Positions 17,205 through 25,357 of a stretch of 64,000 bases of DNA are shown one piece after another. Source of the DNA: Sandaracinaceae bacterium. Its GTDB lineage: Bacteria; Myxococcota_A; Polyangia; Polyangiales; Houyiibacteriaceae. Location: NCBI GenBank assembly GCA_020633055.1, contig JACKEJ010000009.1:310001-374000 (forward strand). The letters are read 5' to 3'. Numbering within the stretch: the stretch's first letter is position 1; each line of letters begins with the position of its first letter. A program made the position numbers and the translations under genes. The notes below the pieces were generated by a model that worked only from the letters and a program-made list of their open reading frames with translations, was not told the DNA's origin and did not search any database.

Positions 17205-18119
17205 TCAGAACGAGACCAACAGGCCCGCGCCGCCGAGGGTCGGGTACACCATCACGCTCGGGCTCCGGCGCGTCGCGATGGCTCCGTCGAGCGGATCGTA
17301 CGCGCTCGCCTCGAGGTCGTCTGCCTCGCTCGGTGCGTCATCGAGATCCTCTTCACCCGCGCTAGCGTCGTCGTCGTAGCCCTCGTCTCCCAGTGGGTCG
17401 GGCTCCGGGTCCTGCACGTAGGCGTGGCCGCAGATGCCGCCACGAATGCGCGTCGCGGAGAGGGCCGCCCAGTTGGGCGCCGTCAGCGCGGTGGCAATGC
17501 CCAGGATGGGGCTGCCGAAGAACGCCAGCGCGGCCGTGGTGGGGTTGCTGTAGCGGCGCGAGAGCGAGGTGCCCCAGCCGATGCCCCACCCGAGCGCGAG
17601 TACATAGGAGGTGGACCCCGTCATCAGGCCTTGCCAGGCGCCCGCCGAGGTCAGCACCGACTCCGCATACTGCGTCTGGGCAATGCGCTCGCGGCGCGTG
17701 GACGTCGGCATGCGCTCGATGCGTCGTACCCCCCACACGTCGGGCATCGGGTAGAACGCGAGGCGCGCGGCCGCCACCGATGCCCCGACGCCAGCCCCGA
17801 TGTAGCCCAGCCAGCGGGCCCGGTCGTCGCGGTTGTCCGAGCTGGGACCGATGTTGGGGGCCAGCACCCCCAGCGCGACCACGGCGATGCCCGTGTAGGC
17901 CGTCAGCCAGCCGAAGCGCCAAACGCGCGCTCGCGTGCGATGTGAGCGCAGCTCCCCGACGATGCGCGCCGTGTGCCGCTCGATCTCCTCGTCGCTCATG
18001 TCCTCCACGCAGAGGTTGACGCTCTGCGCTTCTGCAGCCCTGGCCGGCAGCCAGGCGAACGCCAAGGCGAGCGCCCCGACGGTGACGAGGGAGGGGCGGG
18101 GAGGTGGCGTGTGCTGCAT
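17205..18119 (-). CDS. Exported membrane protein with acidic C-terminal tail, unknown
   Basis: 304 residues. A signal peptide ends near ARAAEAQS, a D-E-E-I-E-R-H helix follows, then several hydrophobic segments (AYTGIAVVALGVLAP, YIGAGVGASVAAARLAFY, SYVLALGWGIGWG, ALAFFGSPILGIATAL), and a long acidic stretch (residues about 235-275, D/E-rich) precedes a short hydrophobic end. I do not recognise the family. The ATG at 18119 was chosen because it starts the signal peptide. Its start lies just 16 bp past the stop of the acyltransferase gene, so it may be the last gene of the halogenase-ketosynthase-acyltransferase operon. Confidence 0.68.
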   Translation of the reverse strand: MQHTPPPRPSLVTVGALALAFAWLPARAAEAQSVNLCVEDMSDEEIERHTARIVGELRSHRTRARVWRFGWLTAYTGIAVVALGVLAPNIGPSSDNRDDRARWLGYIGAGVGASVAAARLAFYPMPDVWGVRRIERMPTSTRRERIAQTQYAESVLTSAGAWQGLMTGSTSYVLALGWGIGWGTSLSRRYSNPTTAALAFFGSPILGIATALTAPNWAALSATRIRGGICGHAYVQDPEPDPLGDEGYDDDASAGEEDLDDAPSEADDLEASAYDPLDGAIATRRSPSVMVYPTLGGAGLLVSF

Positions 18120-18135
18120 CGCCTTCGACGATAGC

Positions 18136-19104
18136 CTAAGTGGCGTTCGTCGCGATACCCTTCGTCTCCAGCGCGCGGAGCGCGGCACGACGCTCGAGGC
18201 AGCCGGCGTAGCAAGCGGCGAGATCGTCGCGCACACGCTTGCGGATGGCCTCGGCGTCGCGCTCGCCACCACGCGTGGGGTCGGTCTCGATCACCTCGCG
18301 CACCTCGAAGCGGAAGTGCGTGGTGCCCTCCGGTACCTGCCAGAAGTGATGGCTGCGATCGAGCATCGGGCGGTTCACGTCGATGAACACGGACACGATG
18401 GGCACCTTCGCGCGCACGGCGGTCTCGAAGGGCCCGCGACGAAACCGACGGAGCCCCGTGCGCAGCGAGCGCGAGCCCTCGGGGAAGCACACCAGCGGGT
18501 GCCCCGCCTCGACGTGCGCCACCATGCGGTCCAGCGCGGGGGTGTCGCTGTCCTCGGCGGCGCCCTTCGTGGGCGCTCCGTCCGCTGGGATGTAGTTCAG
18601 CGAGCGCAGCACCAGCGCGAACGGACCGAAGTTGTACCAGTTCCACTTCACGATGCTGGTGAGGCGCGGGAACGAGTGCAGCAGGAAGGGTACGTCGATG
18701 AGGGTCGGGTGGTTCGCCACCACAACATAGGGGCGACCCTCCAGCCCTTCGGGGGGCACCGGCATCTCGTACGTGATCAGGCGCACCACCTTCATCCAGT
18801 ACAGGAACGTCCCCAGCCCGCGTCCCACGAAGCGCGTGCACAGCGCGCGGTAGCGCTTCAGGTTGAAGAGCGCGAAGGGCAGGAAGAGGGGGACGAACAG
18901 CAGCCCGAGCAGCACGCTGCCCGTGAAGAACATCGCAAACGACGCGAAGGTTGCCAGAGTGCGCAGCCCCTGCGAGAGGCGCGAGTCCGTGCGCGGACCG
19001 TCGTCGCGCTCCACGAGGTCCTGAGGCCCGGGCTCTCGCCGAACGGGTCCGAGCGAGGTCTCGCCGCTGGGGGTCGCGAGCGCGTCTCCCACGCTCTCGC
19101 TCAT
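18136..19104 (-). CDS. PlsC-like lysophospholipid/acyl acyltransferase
   Basis: 322 residues with a polar N-terminal 45 residues, one or two membrane segments (FASFAMFFTGSVLLGLLFVPLFLPF) and the PlsC domain. The domain has the catalytic HPTLIDVPFLL (in place of HX4D: H-P-T-L-I-D) and CFPEGSRSLRTGLRRFRRG (FPEGxRS block). Such enzymes transfer acyl chains to glycerol-phosphate or, in aryl-polyene-type clusters, to other acceptors. Its ATG overlaps the ketosynthase stop by four bases, so the two are translationally coupled and the substrate may be the chain made by the upstream enzymes. Confidence 0.85.
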   Translation of the reverse strand: MSESVGDALATPSGETSLGPVRREPGPQDLVERDDGPRTDSRLSQGLRTLATFASFAMFFTGSVLLGLLFVPLFLPFALFNLKRYRALCTRFVGRGLGTFLYWMKVVRLITYEMPVPPEGLEGRPYVVVANHPTLIDVPFLLHSFPRLTSIVKWNWYNFGPFALVLRSLNYIPADGAPTKGAAEDSDTPALDRMVAHVEAGHPLVCFPEGSRSLRTGLRRFRRGPFETAVRAKVPIVSVFIDVNRPMLDRSHHFWQVPEGTTHFRFEVREVIETDPTRGGERDAEAIRKRVRDDLAACYAGCLERRAALRALETKGIATNAT

Positions 19105-20369
19105 GCCTGGCTCGCGTCGCCTCCGGGCGCGGGCCCCAGCAGGATGGACGTGTTGATGCCGCCGAACGCGAAGTTGTTGGTCATCACGATGCGCGGGCGC
19201 TGCTCGCGCACCTCGGTCACGTAGTCGAGGCCCTGCGCGCAGGCTGGGTCCAGCTCCGTGAGGTTGCGGTTCGCCGCCATGAAGCCGTCGCGCATCATCG
19301 CCAAGCACCAGGCCGCCTCGATGGCGCCGCACGCGCCCAGCGTGTGCCCCACGTAGCCCTTGAGCGACGCGAAAGGCACGGCCCGCTGGAACACCTCGAA
19401 GGTGGCCTGGCTCTCCGCCACGTCGCCGATGTCGGTGCCCGTGCCATGCGCACAGACGTAGTCCACGTCGGCCGGGTCCACGCCCGCGTCGGCCAGCGCG
19501 AGCTCCATCACGCGCTGCATGCCGCGCTTGTCGGGGGCCGTGAGGTGCGCGCCGTCGCAGTTGCTCGCGTAGCCCAGCACCTCGGCCAGCACGTGCGCGC
19601 CGCGCGCCTTGGCGCTCGCCAGCGACTCGAGCACCAGCGCGCCGCCGCCTTCGCCGATGACCAGGCCATCGCGCGCCTTGTCGAACGGGCGCGGCGAGAG
19701 CTCGGGGCGGTCGTTGTACTTGTGGCTGGTGGCCATGAGCAGGTCGAAGGTGACCGCGCTCATGTAGTGCATCTCCTCGGCGCCGCCGCAGATCATGACG
19801 TCCTGGACGCCGGCGCGGATGAGCTCGTAGCCCCGGCCGATGGCCTGGGAGCTGCTGGTGCACGCGCTGCAGGTGGACTCCACGCGGCCCTGGACGCGGA
19901 AGGCGTGCCCCACATTCACCGCGCAGGTGTGCGTCATGAGGCGGAAGTACGAGTTGGACTCGAGCCCCTTCATGTTGTTGTTGGTGACCAGCGGCATGCT
20001 GAACGCCTCGGTCTCCGCGCCCGACCCGCTGGTGCTGCCGAAGGCCACGCCCACGCGCGGGGTGCGCAGCACGTCAGGGCCGAGGCCTGCCTGCGAAACG
20101 GCCTGTTCGGCGGCGTGCACCGCCAGCATGGCGACGCGGCCCATGGTGCGGCGCTTCTTGCGCGAGTACAGCGCCTCGAAGTCGAGCCCTTCCACCGTGG
20201 CGCCGAGGCGGCCCAGCATGTCGGTGACCTTGTCCCACTCGGGCATGAAACGGATGCCGCCGCGCAGCGCGCGCAGCGACGCCACCGACTCGTCCACCGA
20301 GTGCCCGATGGGCGAGGTGACGCCCATGCCCGTCACCACCACCCGCTGTGCGTCCGCGCGTGCGCTCAT
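19101..20369 (-). CDS. Beta-ketoacyl-ACP synthase (KAS I/II type)
   Basis: 422 residues from the ATG at 20369 (MSARADAQRVVVTGMGVTSPIG). Nucleophile Cys170 sits in STCSACTSSSQAIG; the two histidines of the C-H-H triad are in CAHGTGTDIGD and KGYVGHTLGACGAIEA; the ending is NNFAFGGINTSILL. All residues needed for condensation are present. Overlaps of four bases on both sides tie it to the halogenase-like gene upstream and the acyltransferase downstream. Because it sits in such an operon, a secondary or specialised lipid role is more likely than housekeeping FabF. Confidence 0.92.
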   Translation of the reverse strand: MSARADAQRVVVTGMGVTSPIGHSVDESVASLRALRGGIRFMPEWDKVTDMLGRLGATVEGLDFEALYSRKKRRTMGRVAMLAVHAAEQAVSQAGLGPDVLRTPRVGVAFGSTSGSGAETEAFSMPLVTNNNMKGLESNSYFRLMTHTCAVNVGHAFRVQGRVESTCSACTSSSQAIGRGYELIRAGVQDVMICGGAEEMHYMSAVTFDLLMATSHKYNDRPELSPRPFDKARDGLVIGEGGGALVLESLASAKARGAHVLAEVLGYASNCDGAHLTAPDKRGMQRVMELALADAGVDPADVDYVCAHGTGTDIGDVAESQATFEVFQRAVPFASLKGYVGHTLGACGAIEAAWCLAMMRDGFMAANRNLTELDPACAQGLDYVTEVREQRPRIVMTNNFAFGGINTSILLGPAPGGDASQA

Positions 20370-21964
20370 TCTTCGTCCGTCCCGAGCTGGGTCCACGCGT
20401 CGAACATGTCGCGCTCGCCCTTCAGCACCTCGTCCAAGAACGCGGTGTCCTCCGCGAAGATCTCGCGCAGCATCTTCTGCGTGCGCCCGAACACCTCTTC
20501 ACTGCGCGCGTTGACCTGGCGGCGCTTGCGCGGGTAGCCCACCGGCTCGAGCACGCCGAAGGTGCTGCGCCCGTCGAGCGAGTACTTGCCCTGGTTGCCG
20601 GCGTGGTACTGCCCGCGCTCACGCAGCTCCTGGGCGCAGCGGCGGAACAGGGCGCGGAAGTTCTGCATGGTCTGCAGGCCCCACTCCTTGCGGCGCAGCT
20701 CCCCGCGCAGCCACTTCTCGTCCAGGTGCAGGTCGCAGGTGTACGCGTCGAAGATGAGGTTGTAGTAGAGCGCCGTGTCGAAGAAGATCTTGGCGCGGAA
20801 CAGCTCGTAGCTGCCGAAGGTCTCGTAGAGACCGTCGTAGATGGCCATGGTCGTCTCGAAGCGGTACTTGATGAACGCGTCGTAGAGGTCCGCGCGCGTG
20901 CTGACGGCCTCGCCGCTCTCGCCCGCGTGGTCGCGCGTGATGAGGTCCGCGACGAAGTCGTTCTCGATGGCGATGAAGTCGCTGCCGGGGCTGTAGAACG
21001 GGTCGGTGAAGGCCGCCGAGTCGCCCACGCAGGCCCAGCGCTCCTCACCGGAGAAGAAGCGCTTGGTGCGGAACGCGAGCTGGTTGTACGCGCCGATGTC
21101 GATCATCTTCGCGTCCGCGATCATGGCGCCCGGGGCCGCGTGCTTGTTGATAAAGGCGCGGAAGCCCTCCTCGCGCGCCATGCCGCGGTCCCACTGGCTC
21201 TTGTCGGTGACGATGCCGACCGAGGTGATGCCCTCCCGCAATGGGATGAACCAGATCCAGTAGCCCTCGTACATGAAGTGCGTGGTGGACAGCATGCGGC
21301 TGGTCCAGCGCGCGCGGCGCTGCCACTCGGGCGCGTGGATGGCGTCCATGTCGAGCACGCCCGTCATGCGCGCCCAGCTGGCCGCGATGTGGTGACTGGG
21401 CTCGGGGATGCGCAGGTCGCGCGCCTTGGCCACGAGGCCCGGCCGACCGGTGGTGTCGACCACCCAGCGCGCCTCCCACGTGCTCGACTCGGGGACACCG
21501 GCGCGGTCTTCCTTCACCTGGAAGCGGTGCAGCCCGCCGTCGCTCGAGAGCTGCAGGTCGCTGACCTCGGCGGGCAGGTGCATGTCCACGCCGGCGGCGC
21601 GGTTCATCTCGATCAGGTCGCGCTCGAGCCGGGCGCGGTCCAGCTGGAAGCTGGGGTAGGGCGGGAGCGCGTCCACGCCGATCTCGCTCATGTCCGTGAG
21701 CTGTGAGTCCCGCTCGGGCGTGTCGAAGAAGAAGCGCAGGCCGTTCTTGGGCAGGTGCTCCTTGTAGGTGTAGGTAGACAAACCCATGCGCCGGATGAGA
21801 TAGTGGGTGGCTACCTCGACCGTGGACTCCCCCACCTTGTAGCCCCGCTCGATGTTCTTCTCGAACACGGCGACCGAGACAGAGGGGGTGTGCTTGCGCA
21901 GCTGCAGAGCGAGCAAATTACCAGCCAGGCCACCACCGAGGATGGCGACGTCGACCTTGGGCAT
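20366..21964 (-). CDS. Flavin-dependent halogenase-like monooxygenase
   Basis: 532 residues. The FAD Rossmann motif VAILGGGLAGNLLALQL is at residues 5-20, KVGESTVEVATHYL follows near 43, and the GWIWFIP-type signature (Y-W-I-W-F-I-P, near 235) matches the WxWxIP motif that separates flavin-dependent halogenases from hydroxylases. CVGDSAAFTDPFYSPGSDFIA is the second FAD motif. An AGGAG ribosome site lies 9 bases before the ATG. It is the first gene of the operon with ketosynthase and acyltransferase, so its substrate may be ACP- or CoA-bound. Halogenation is inferred from motifs only. Confidence 0.85.
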   Translation of the reverse strand: MPKVDVAILGGGLAGNLLALQLRKHTPSVSVAVFEKNIERGYKVGESTVEVATHYLIRRMGLSTYTYKEHLPKNGLRFFFDTPERDSQLTDMSEIGVDALPPYPSFQLDRARLERDLIEMNRAAGVDMHLPAEVSDLQLSSDGGLHRFQVKEDRAGVPESSTWEARWVVDTTGRPGLVAKARDLRIPEPSHHIAASWARMTGVLDMDAIHAPEWQRRARWTSRMLSTTHFMYEGYWIWFIPLREGITSVGIVTDKSQWDRGMAREEGFRAFINKHAAPGAMIADAKMIDIGAYNQLAFRTKRFFSGEERWACVGDSAAFTDPFYSPGSDFIAIENDFVADLITRDHAGESGEAVSTRADLYDAFIKYRFETTMAIYDGLYETFGSYELFRAKIFFDTALYYNLIFDAYTCDLHLDEKWLRGELRRKEWGLQTMQNFRALFRRCAQELRERGQYHAGNQGKYSLDGRSTFGVLEPVGYPRKRRQVNARSEEVFGRTQKMLREIFAEDTAFLDEVLKGERDMFDAWTQLGTDEE

Positions 21965-22086
21965 GAGCGTTCTCTCCTGAGGAGTAGGGGACGAGGGGAG
22001 TCTTAGCGTGCGCCGTGGCGACCGTCCATTGGGTGGGGCCTGTCCTCCGGGCTGTTTGCGGGCGAGACGGTGGCGCGGGCGTGGCG

Positions 22087-22209
22087 GGGCGGGGCGAGCC
22101 CCAGCAAGGGGCCGGTCGCGCAGGCGCTCCCTGCGGGGCCCCCGGAGAAAGCTGCACTTCGTTTGCTTTCTCGGTCCCCCCAACCCCCTTGCTGGGGCTC
22201 GCCCCGCCC
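22087..22209 (+). repeat. Structured palindromic repeat, copy 3 (uninterrupted)
   Basis: The 25-bp arms at 22087-22111 and 22185-22209 are perfect inverted repeats around GGGGCGAGCCCCAGCAAGGG. The 24-bp core (GGTCGCGCAGGCGCTCCCTG...) is identical to copies 1 and 2. The second hairpin has an unrelated sequence (CCGGAGAAAG pairing CTTTCTCGG) at the same place. The arm differs from copy 2 at eight of 25 positions with every pair preserved. It lies between divergent genes (halogenase-like and ATPase). Confidence 0.92.
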
Positions 22210-22236
22210 GGCGGTCGCGTGTGGTCGGGGCGCGCA

Positions 22237-22347
22237 GGGCTCGGTGGGTTGAACCCGATGGACGGTCTTGGCGCTGGGAGGTGGGGGCGGGTGGGGCTCG
22301 GTGGGTTGAACCCGATGGACTTGGATGGCGCTGGAGGTGGTGGTGGG
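22237..22347 (+). repeat. Imperfect ~57-bp tandem duplication
   Basis: A 27-bp block (GGGCTCGGTGGGTTGAACCC then GATGGAC) occurs at 22237-22263 and again, exactly, at 22294-22320. The following segments are also related (CTTGGCGCTGGGAGGTGGGG and TTGGATGGCGCTGGAGGTGG). It is next to repeat copy 3 and upstream of the ATPase gene. The rest of the interval to 22528 shows no gene. Confidence 0.8.
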
Positions 22348-22528
22348 GCCGGCGGGTTCGGCGGGTGGGCACGTGGAGTCGGGTGGCCCGCGATGGACGG
22401 CCTTTTCAGGAGGTCGTGCAGCCGGTGGTTCGGGTGGTTTCCGGCGCGGGGCCCCCTCACGCGAGGCGATACGTCCGTTGCCGCACGTGTGTTGGACTGT
22501 GGTAGGAATCGAAGCGAAAACCACGTCG
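22348..22528. other. Intergenic region upstream of the ATPase gene, no gene seen
   Basis: About 180 bp after the duplicated block. I find no gene or hairpin. The patch before the ATG (22500-22528) is a little less GC-rich and is the likely promoter/leader of the ATPase-HNH operon. Confidence 0.4.
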
Positions 22529-23806
22529 ATGCTCGCGTCCCTTCACACATCAAACGTTGGCCCCGCGCCTTACATGCACATGGAGCTCGCGTCCCGGTTG
22601 AACCTGATCACGGGAGACAACGGGCTCGGGAAGTCGTTGCTCCTCGATGCCGCCTGGTTCGCTCTGACGGGTACGTGGCCCGCGACGTGGTCTGGACGCG
22701 GGCTCGTCCCCACGCAGGCGGGCGCCTCCATCGTGTGGAGCGAGGGTGCTGGAACGACGTCGAGTTCGGCCGCGTGCTCCTACGATTTCGCGGACGCGCG
22801 CTGGACCGGCCCGAGCGGCTCGTGGGGACGTTCGGACCTGGTGGTCTACCTGCGCGTCGATGGGGGCGTTTCTGTCTACGACCCGCTTCGAAGTGGTGAG
22901 GACTTCCGACTCCCCTTTGGCGCGAAGGCGTGGGACACATCGAACGTGTTCCAGTTCCGTGAGAACGAGATCTGGGACGGTCTCAGCATCGTTCGCAATC
23001 AGGTGACCAGCCGAGTGTGTGAAGGTCTCGTCCGAGACGTCGCGGTTTGGGCCCTCGACTCCACCGAGCCGGACTTCGACGTCCTGGCGGCGCTGGTCAC
23101 GAAGCTCGGTCGCGGGGAGGGGCTTTCACTGCAGCGTCGTGTGAAGCGCGTGTTCGTGGACGAAGCGCGCGATTATCCCATGCTCGCGGGCCCTGGCGGT
23201 GAGGTGCCGGTCATTCATGCCGCCGCTGGCATCCGCCGAATTCTCGGCCTTGCGTACATCCTCGTGTGGACGCTGCGCGAGCACCGCATCGCGGCGGAAC
23301 TCAGGAAGGTTCAACCGGCCCAGTCCATGGTGCTCCTCGTCGATGAAGTCGAGGCTCACCTGCATCCGCGCTGGCAGCGCGAGATCGTCAGCGGTCTTGT
23401 CGGCGCGGGCTTGCCCGACGCCCAGTGCCTCATCACCACTCACTCCCCACTTGTGCTTGCGTCGGTCGAGCCGTATTTCGACTCGGCTCGCGACAAGCTC
23501 TTCACGCTGGAACTCGTCGACCGCGGCGTGGCGTTGCGCGAGCAGGTTTGGAGCAAACAAGGGGACGTCGCGAATTGGCTCGTGTCGGAGAGTTTCGGCC
23601 TGCGACAGGGGCGGTCCATCGAAGCCGAGCGGGCCATCGAAGCGGCCGAGGCCTACATGCGGAGCGAGTTCTCCCAGCTGCCTGCCAACCTCGCGACGAA
23701 AGACGCCATCCACTCCGAGTTGCTCCGAGTCCTGGCCGGACACGACCCCTTCTGGCCGCGGTGGGTGGTCCAGCTCAAGTCTGAAGACGTCCATGATTCG
23801 GTTTGA
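22529..23806 (+). CDS. AAA/ABC-like ATPase of a putative Septu-like defence pair (PtuA-like)
   Basis: 425 residues from ATG 22529. Walker A is LITGDNGLGKSLLLDAAW near residue 28; a long insertion follows (coil and strands, residues 60-215); GIRRILGLAYILVWTLREH and Walker B MVLLVDEVEAHLHPRWQREIV lie near 265; then the H-loop strand CLITTHSPLVLASV. This OLD/RecF-like layout is the one found with small HNH nucleases in Septu (PtuAB) and retron-linked systems. The downstream HNH gene overlaps by 14 bp, indicating one transcript. Assignment to a defence system is inference from architecture and pairing. Confidence 0.75.
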   Translation: MLASLHTSNVGPAPYMHMELASRLNLITGDNGLGKSLLLDAAWFALTGTWPATWSGRGLVPTQAGASIVWSEGAGTTSSSAACSYDFADARWTGPSGSWGRSDLVVYLRVDGGVSVYDPLRSGEDFRLPFGAKAWDTSNVFQFRENEIWDGLSIVRNQVTSRVCEGLVRDVAVWALDSTEPDFDVLAALVTKLGRGEGLSLQRRVKRVFVDEARDYPMLAGPGGEVPVIHAAAGIRRILGLAYILVWTLREHRIAAELRKVQPAQSMVLLVDEVEAHLHPRWQREIVSGLVGAGLPDAQCLITTHSPLVLASVEPYFDSARDKLFTLELVDRGVALREQVWSKQGDVANWLVSESFGLRQGRSIEAERAIEAAEAYMRSEFSQLPANLATKDAIHSELLRVLAGHDPFWPRWVVQLKSEDVHDSV

Positions 23807-24362
23807 GCCGACACCTCCTCCGGAGGGGTTCGAAGAGCGTGTCGGTGTGCGCGGGCGGCGATGGCTGGAGGGGCATCCACAGGGTCGCCCTCCAGACTAC
23901 TGGAGTGAGTTCGCGCCAGCGCTGCAAGAGGCATTCAAGGATCTCTGTGCGTACTCGGCGATGTACTTGCCGAAAGGTACTGTGGACCATTTCGTGAGCT
24001 GTTCGGAGGACCGCACGAGGGCGTACGACTGGTCGAACTATCGCCTCGCGGCAGATTGGCTCAACGCATCCAAACAGAACCTTCGATCCGAGGAGCTACT
24101 TGACCCCTTCCAGGTGATGGATGGTTGGTTCGAAGTCATCCTTCCGTCGCTGCAACTCGTACTGACCGACAAGGTACCCGAGGAGCTTCGCGCGCGTGCT
24201 GAACACATGCTGGTGCGACTGCACTTGGGACACGATGAGCGTGTCATTCGTCAGCGTCGCGGATGGCTGAAGATGTACGAAGAAGGAAAGCTCACGCTCG
24301 ACGGGCTGGCGGATGTGGCGCCGCTCATCGCTGACGCAGTTCGGCGCCGTCGCGCCGGCTGA
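23793..24362 (+). CDS. HNH endonuclease-like partner (PtuB-like)
   Basis: 189 residues. The HNH core is TVDHFVSCSEDRTRAYDWSN then YRLAADWLNASKQNLRSEEL, with the D-H pair, the WSNYRLA Asn and the LNxxKxN block. LDPFQVMDGWFEV follows. In relatives the stretch before the core has a C-x-x-C zinc pair; here it reads L-C-A-Y-S, so the second Cys is Ser. It starts inside the ATPase gene (14-bp overlap) and ends with an Arg-rich tail. Together with the ATPase it looks like an effector nuclease whose action is gated by the ATPase; not shown here. Confidence 0.7.
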   Translation: MIRFEPTPPPEGFEERVGVRGRRWLEGHPQGRPPDYWSEFAPALQEAFKDLCAYSAMYLPKGTVDHFVSCSEDRTRAYDWSNYRLAADWLNASKQNLRSEELLDPFQVMDGWFEVILPSLQLVLTDKVPEELRARAEHMLVRLHLGHDERVIRQRRGWLKMYEEGKLTLDGLADVAPLIADAVRRRRAG

Positions 24363-24565
24363 TCCCGGTGGCGAAGCGCATGCAGTCTGAGCCTCGCGTG
24401 GCTCCGTTAGAACTTTGAGGTCGGTTCCCAGGGCGGAGGAGGCCGGCCTCGCGCGCCTCCTGGTGTTCGCGGGGCGCGCCCTCACGAGCGACCCTGTGGA
24501 CCCCTGCCTCTGAGAGCCCGCACCAGCGCCCGTGCCACGCCCACATCGTGTGTCATGCTCCCGCG

Positions 24566-24979
24566 ATGCTCCGGCTCGCGCCCATGTTGGACCGCCTCGA
24601 GGAAACGCTCTGCACCGTGCCCGGTGCCAGCTGGCGGCGCACCGACGCGGGGATCATCGTGGACCCGGTCAGTCCGGACGGGTTCGAGGTTGGCATTTCG
24701 TGCGTGGACGGCGAGTACATGGTGTGGTTCGACGGCTGGCACGAGCTGTTCGCGTCCCCGGACGAGGCGCTGCGTGCTGTCACGAAGGGTCTGGGGCCCG
24801 AGTACCGGCTGCAGATCACGTACCGCGGCGGAACGCCGACCACCTGGACGGTGCAGGAGCGCGTGGGCGACGCGTGGCAGGACGACGGCGTCACGCGGGT
24901 GATGTGGCTCGCGTTCTGGAAGCCCAAGCGCTACGTGCACAAGCAGAACAAGCTGTTCCCGTCGTCGCCGCAAGCGTGA
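24566..24979 (+). CDS. Hypothetical protein
   Basis: About 137 residues (ATG 24566; an in-frame GTG at 24548 is possible). Soluble, Trp-rich (WRRTDAG, YMVWFDGWHELF, VMWLAFWKPKRY) with a basic C-terminus (KPKRYVHKQNKLFPSS). I do not recognise a family. It lies between the ATPase/HNH pair and the 3' fragment of hipA, with about 200 bp upstream that shows no other gene. Confidence 0.6.
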   Translation: MLRLAPMLDRLEETLCTVPGASWRRTDAGIIVDPVSPDGFEVGISCVDGEYMVWFDGWHELFASPDEALRAVTKGLGPEYRLQITYRGGTPTTWTVQERVGDAWQDDGVTRVMWLAFWKPKRYVHKQNKLFPSSPQA

Positions 24980-24988
24980 CGCGAGCCG

Positions 24989-25264
24989 TTACCGGTCCCG
25001 CCACGTGTCGGCGACGCGGAACGCTCGCTGCATTCCGTCCTGCGCCGTCGGGCTGAGTCCGGCCTCGCCGGCGGCGCTCCGCCAGGTTCGAACGGCCGCG
25101 ACCACCTCGCGCACCACTTGCTGCGCTTGCCGCTGCTGGATGCGAAACACGTTCGCGACCGACAGGGCCAAGTCGAGGTCCAGCGCGTTGTCCGTCTCGG
25201 AGATGTTCAGCGCGAGGCCTGCTCCGTGCGGGTTCGGGTTGATGTCATACGCCGGCGAGAGAAC
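24989..25264 (-). pseudogene. hipA: hipA, 3' part separated by IS66 insertion
   Basis: This segment encodes the last 91 residues of a HipA kinase: V-L-S-P-A-Y-D-I-N-P-N-P-H-G (the Mg-binding S-x-A-Y-D motif) then ALNISETDNALDLDLALSVA and helices to the stop at 24989. It continues exactly in frame from the 5' part at 28053-29069: deleting the element and one copy of the 8-bp duplication joins SPTGW to VLSPAYDINP and restores a 430-residue protein, the normal size for HipA. Confidence 0.92.
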
Positions 25265-25357
25265 CCACCCAGGTAACCGCTGCATAAACCCGCTCTCGTC
25301 GAGCGTGGAGGACCGCCTCACACTGGGCTCATGCTTCCGGCGACCAGCTCGACGCGC

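Noticed and set aside
18136..19863. Long N-terminal extension of the acyltransferase over the ketosynthase gene
   Set aside because: The extension is an out-of-frame reading of the ketosynthase; the ATGA overlap at 19104 gives a normal acyltransferase start.
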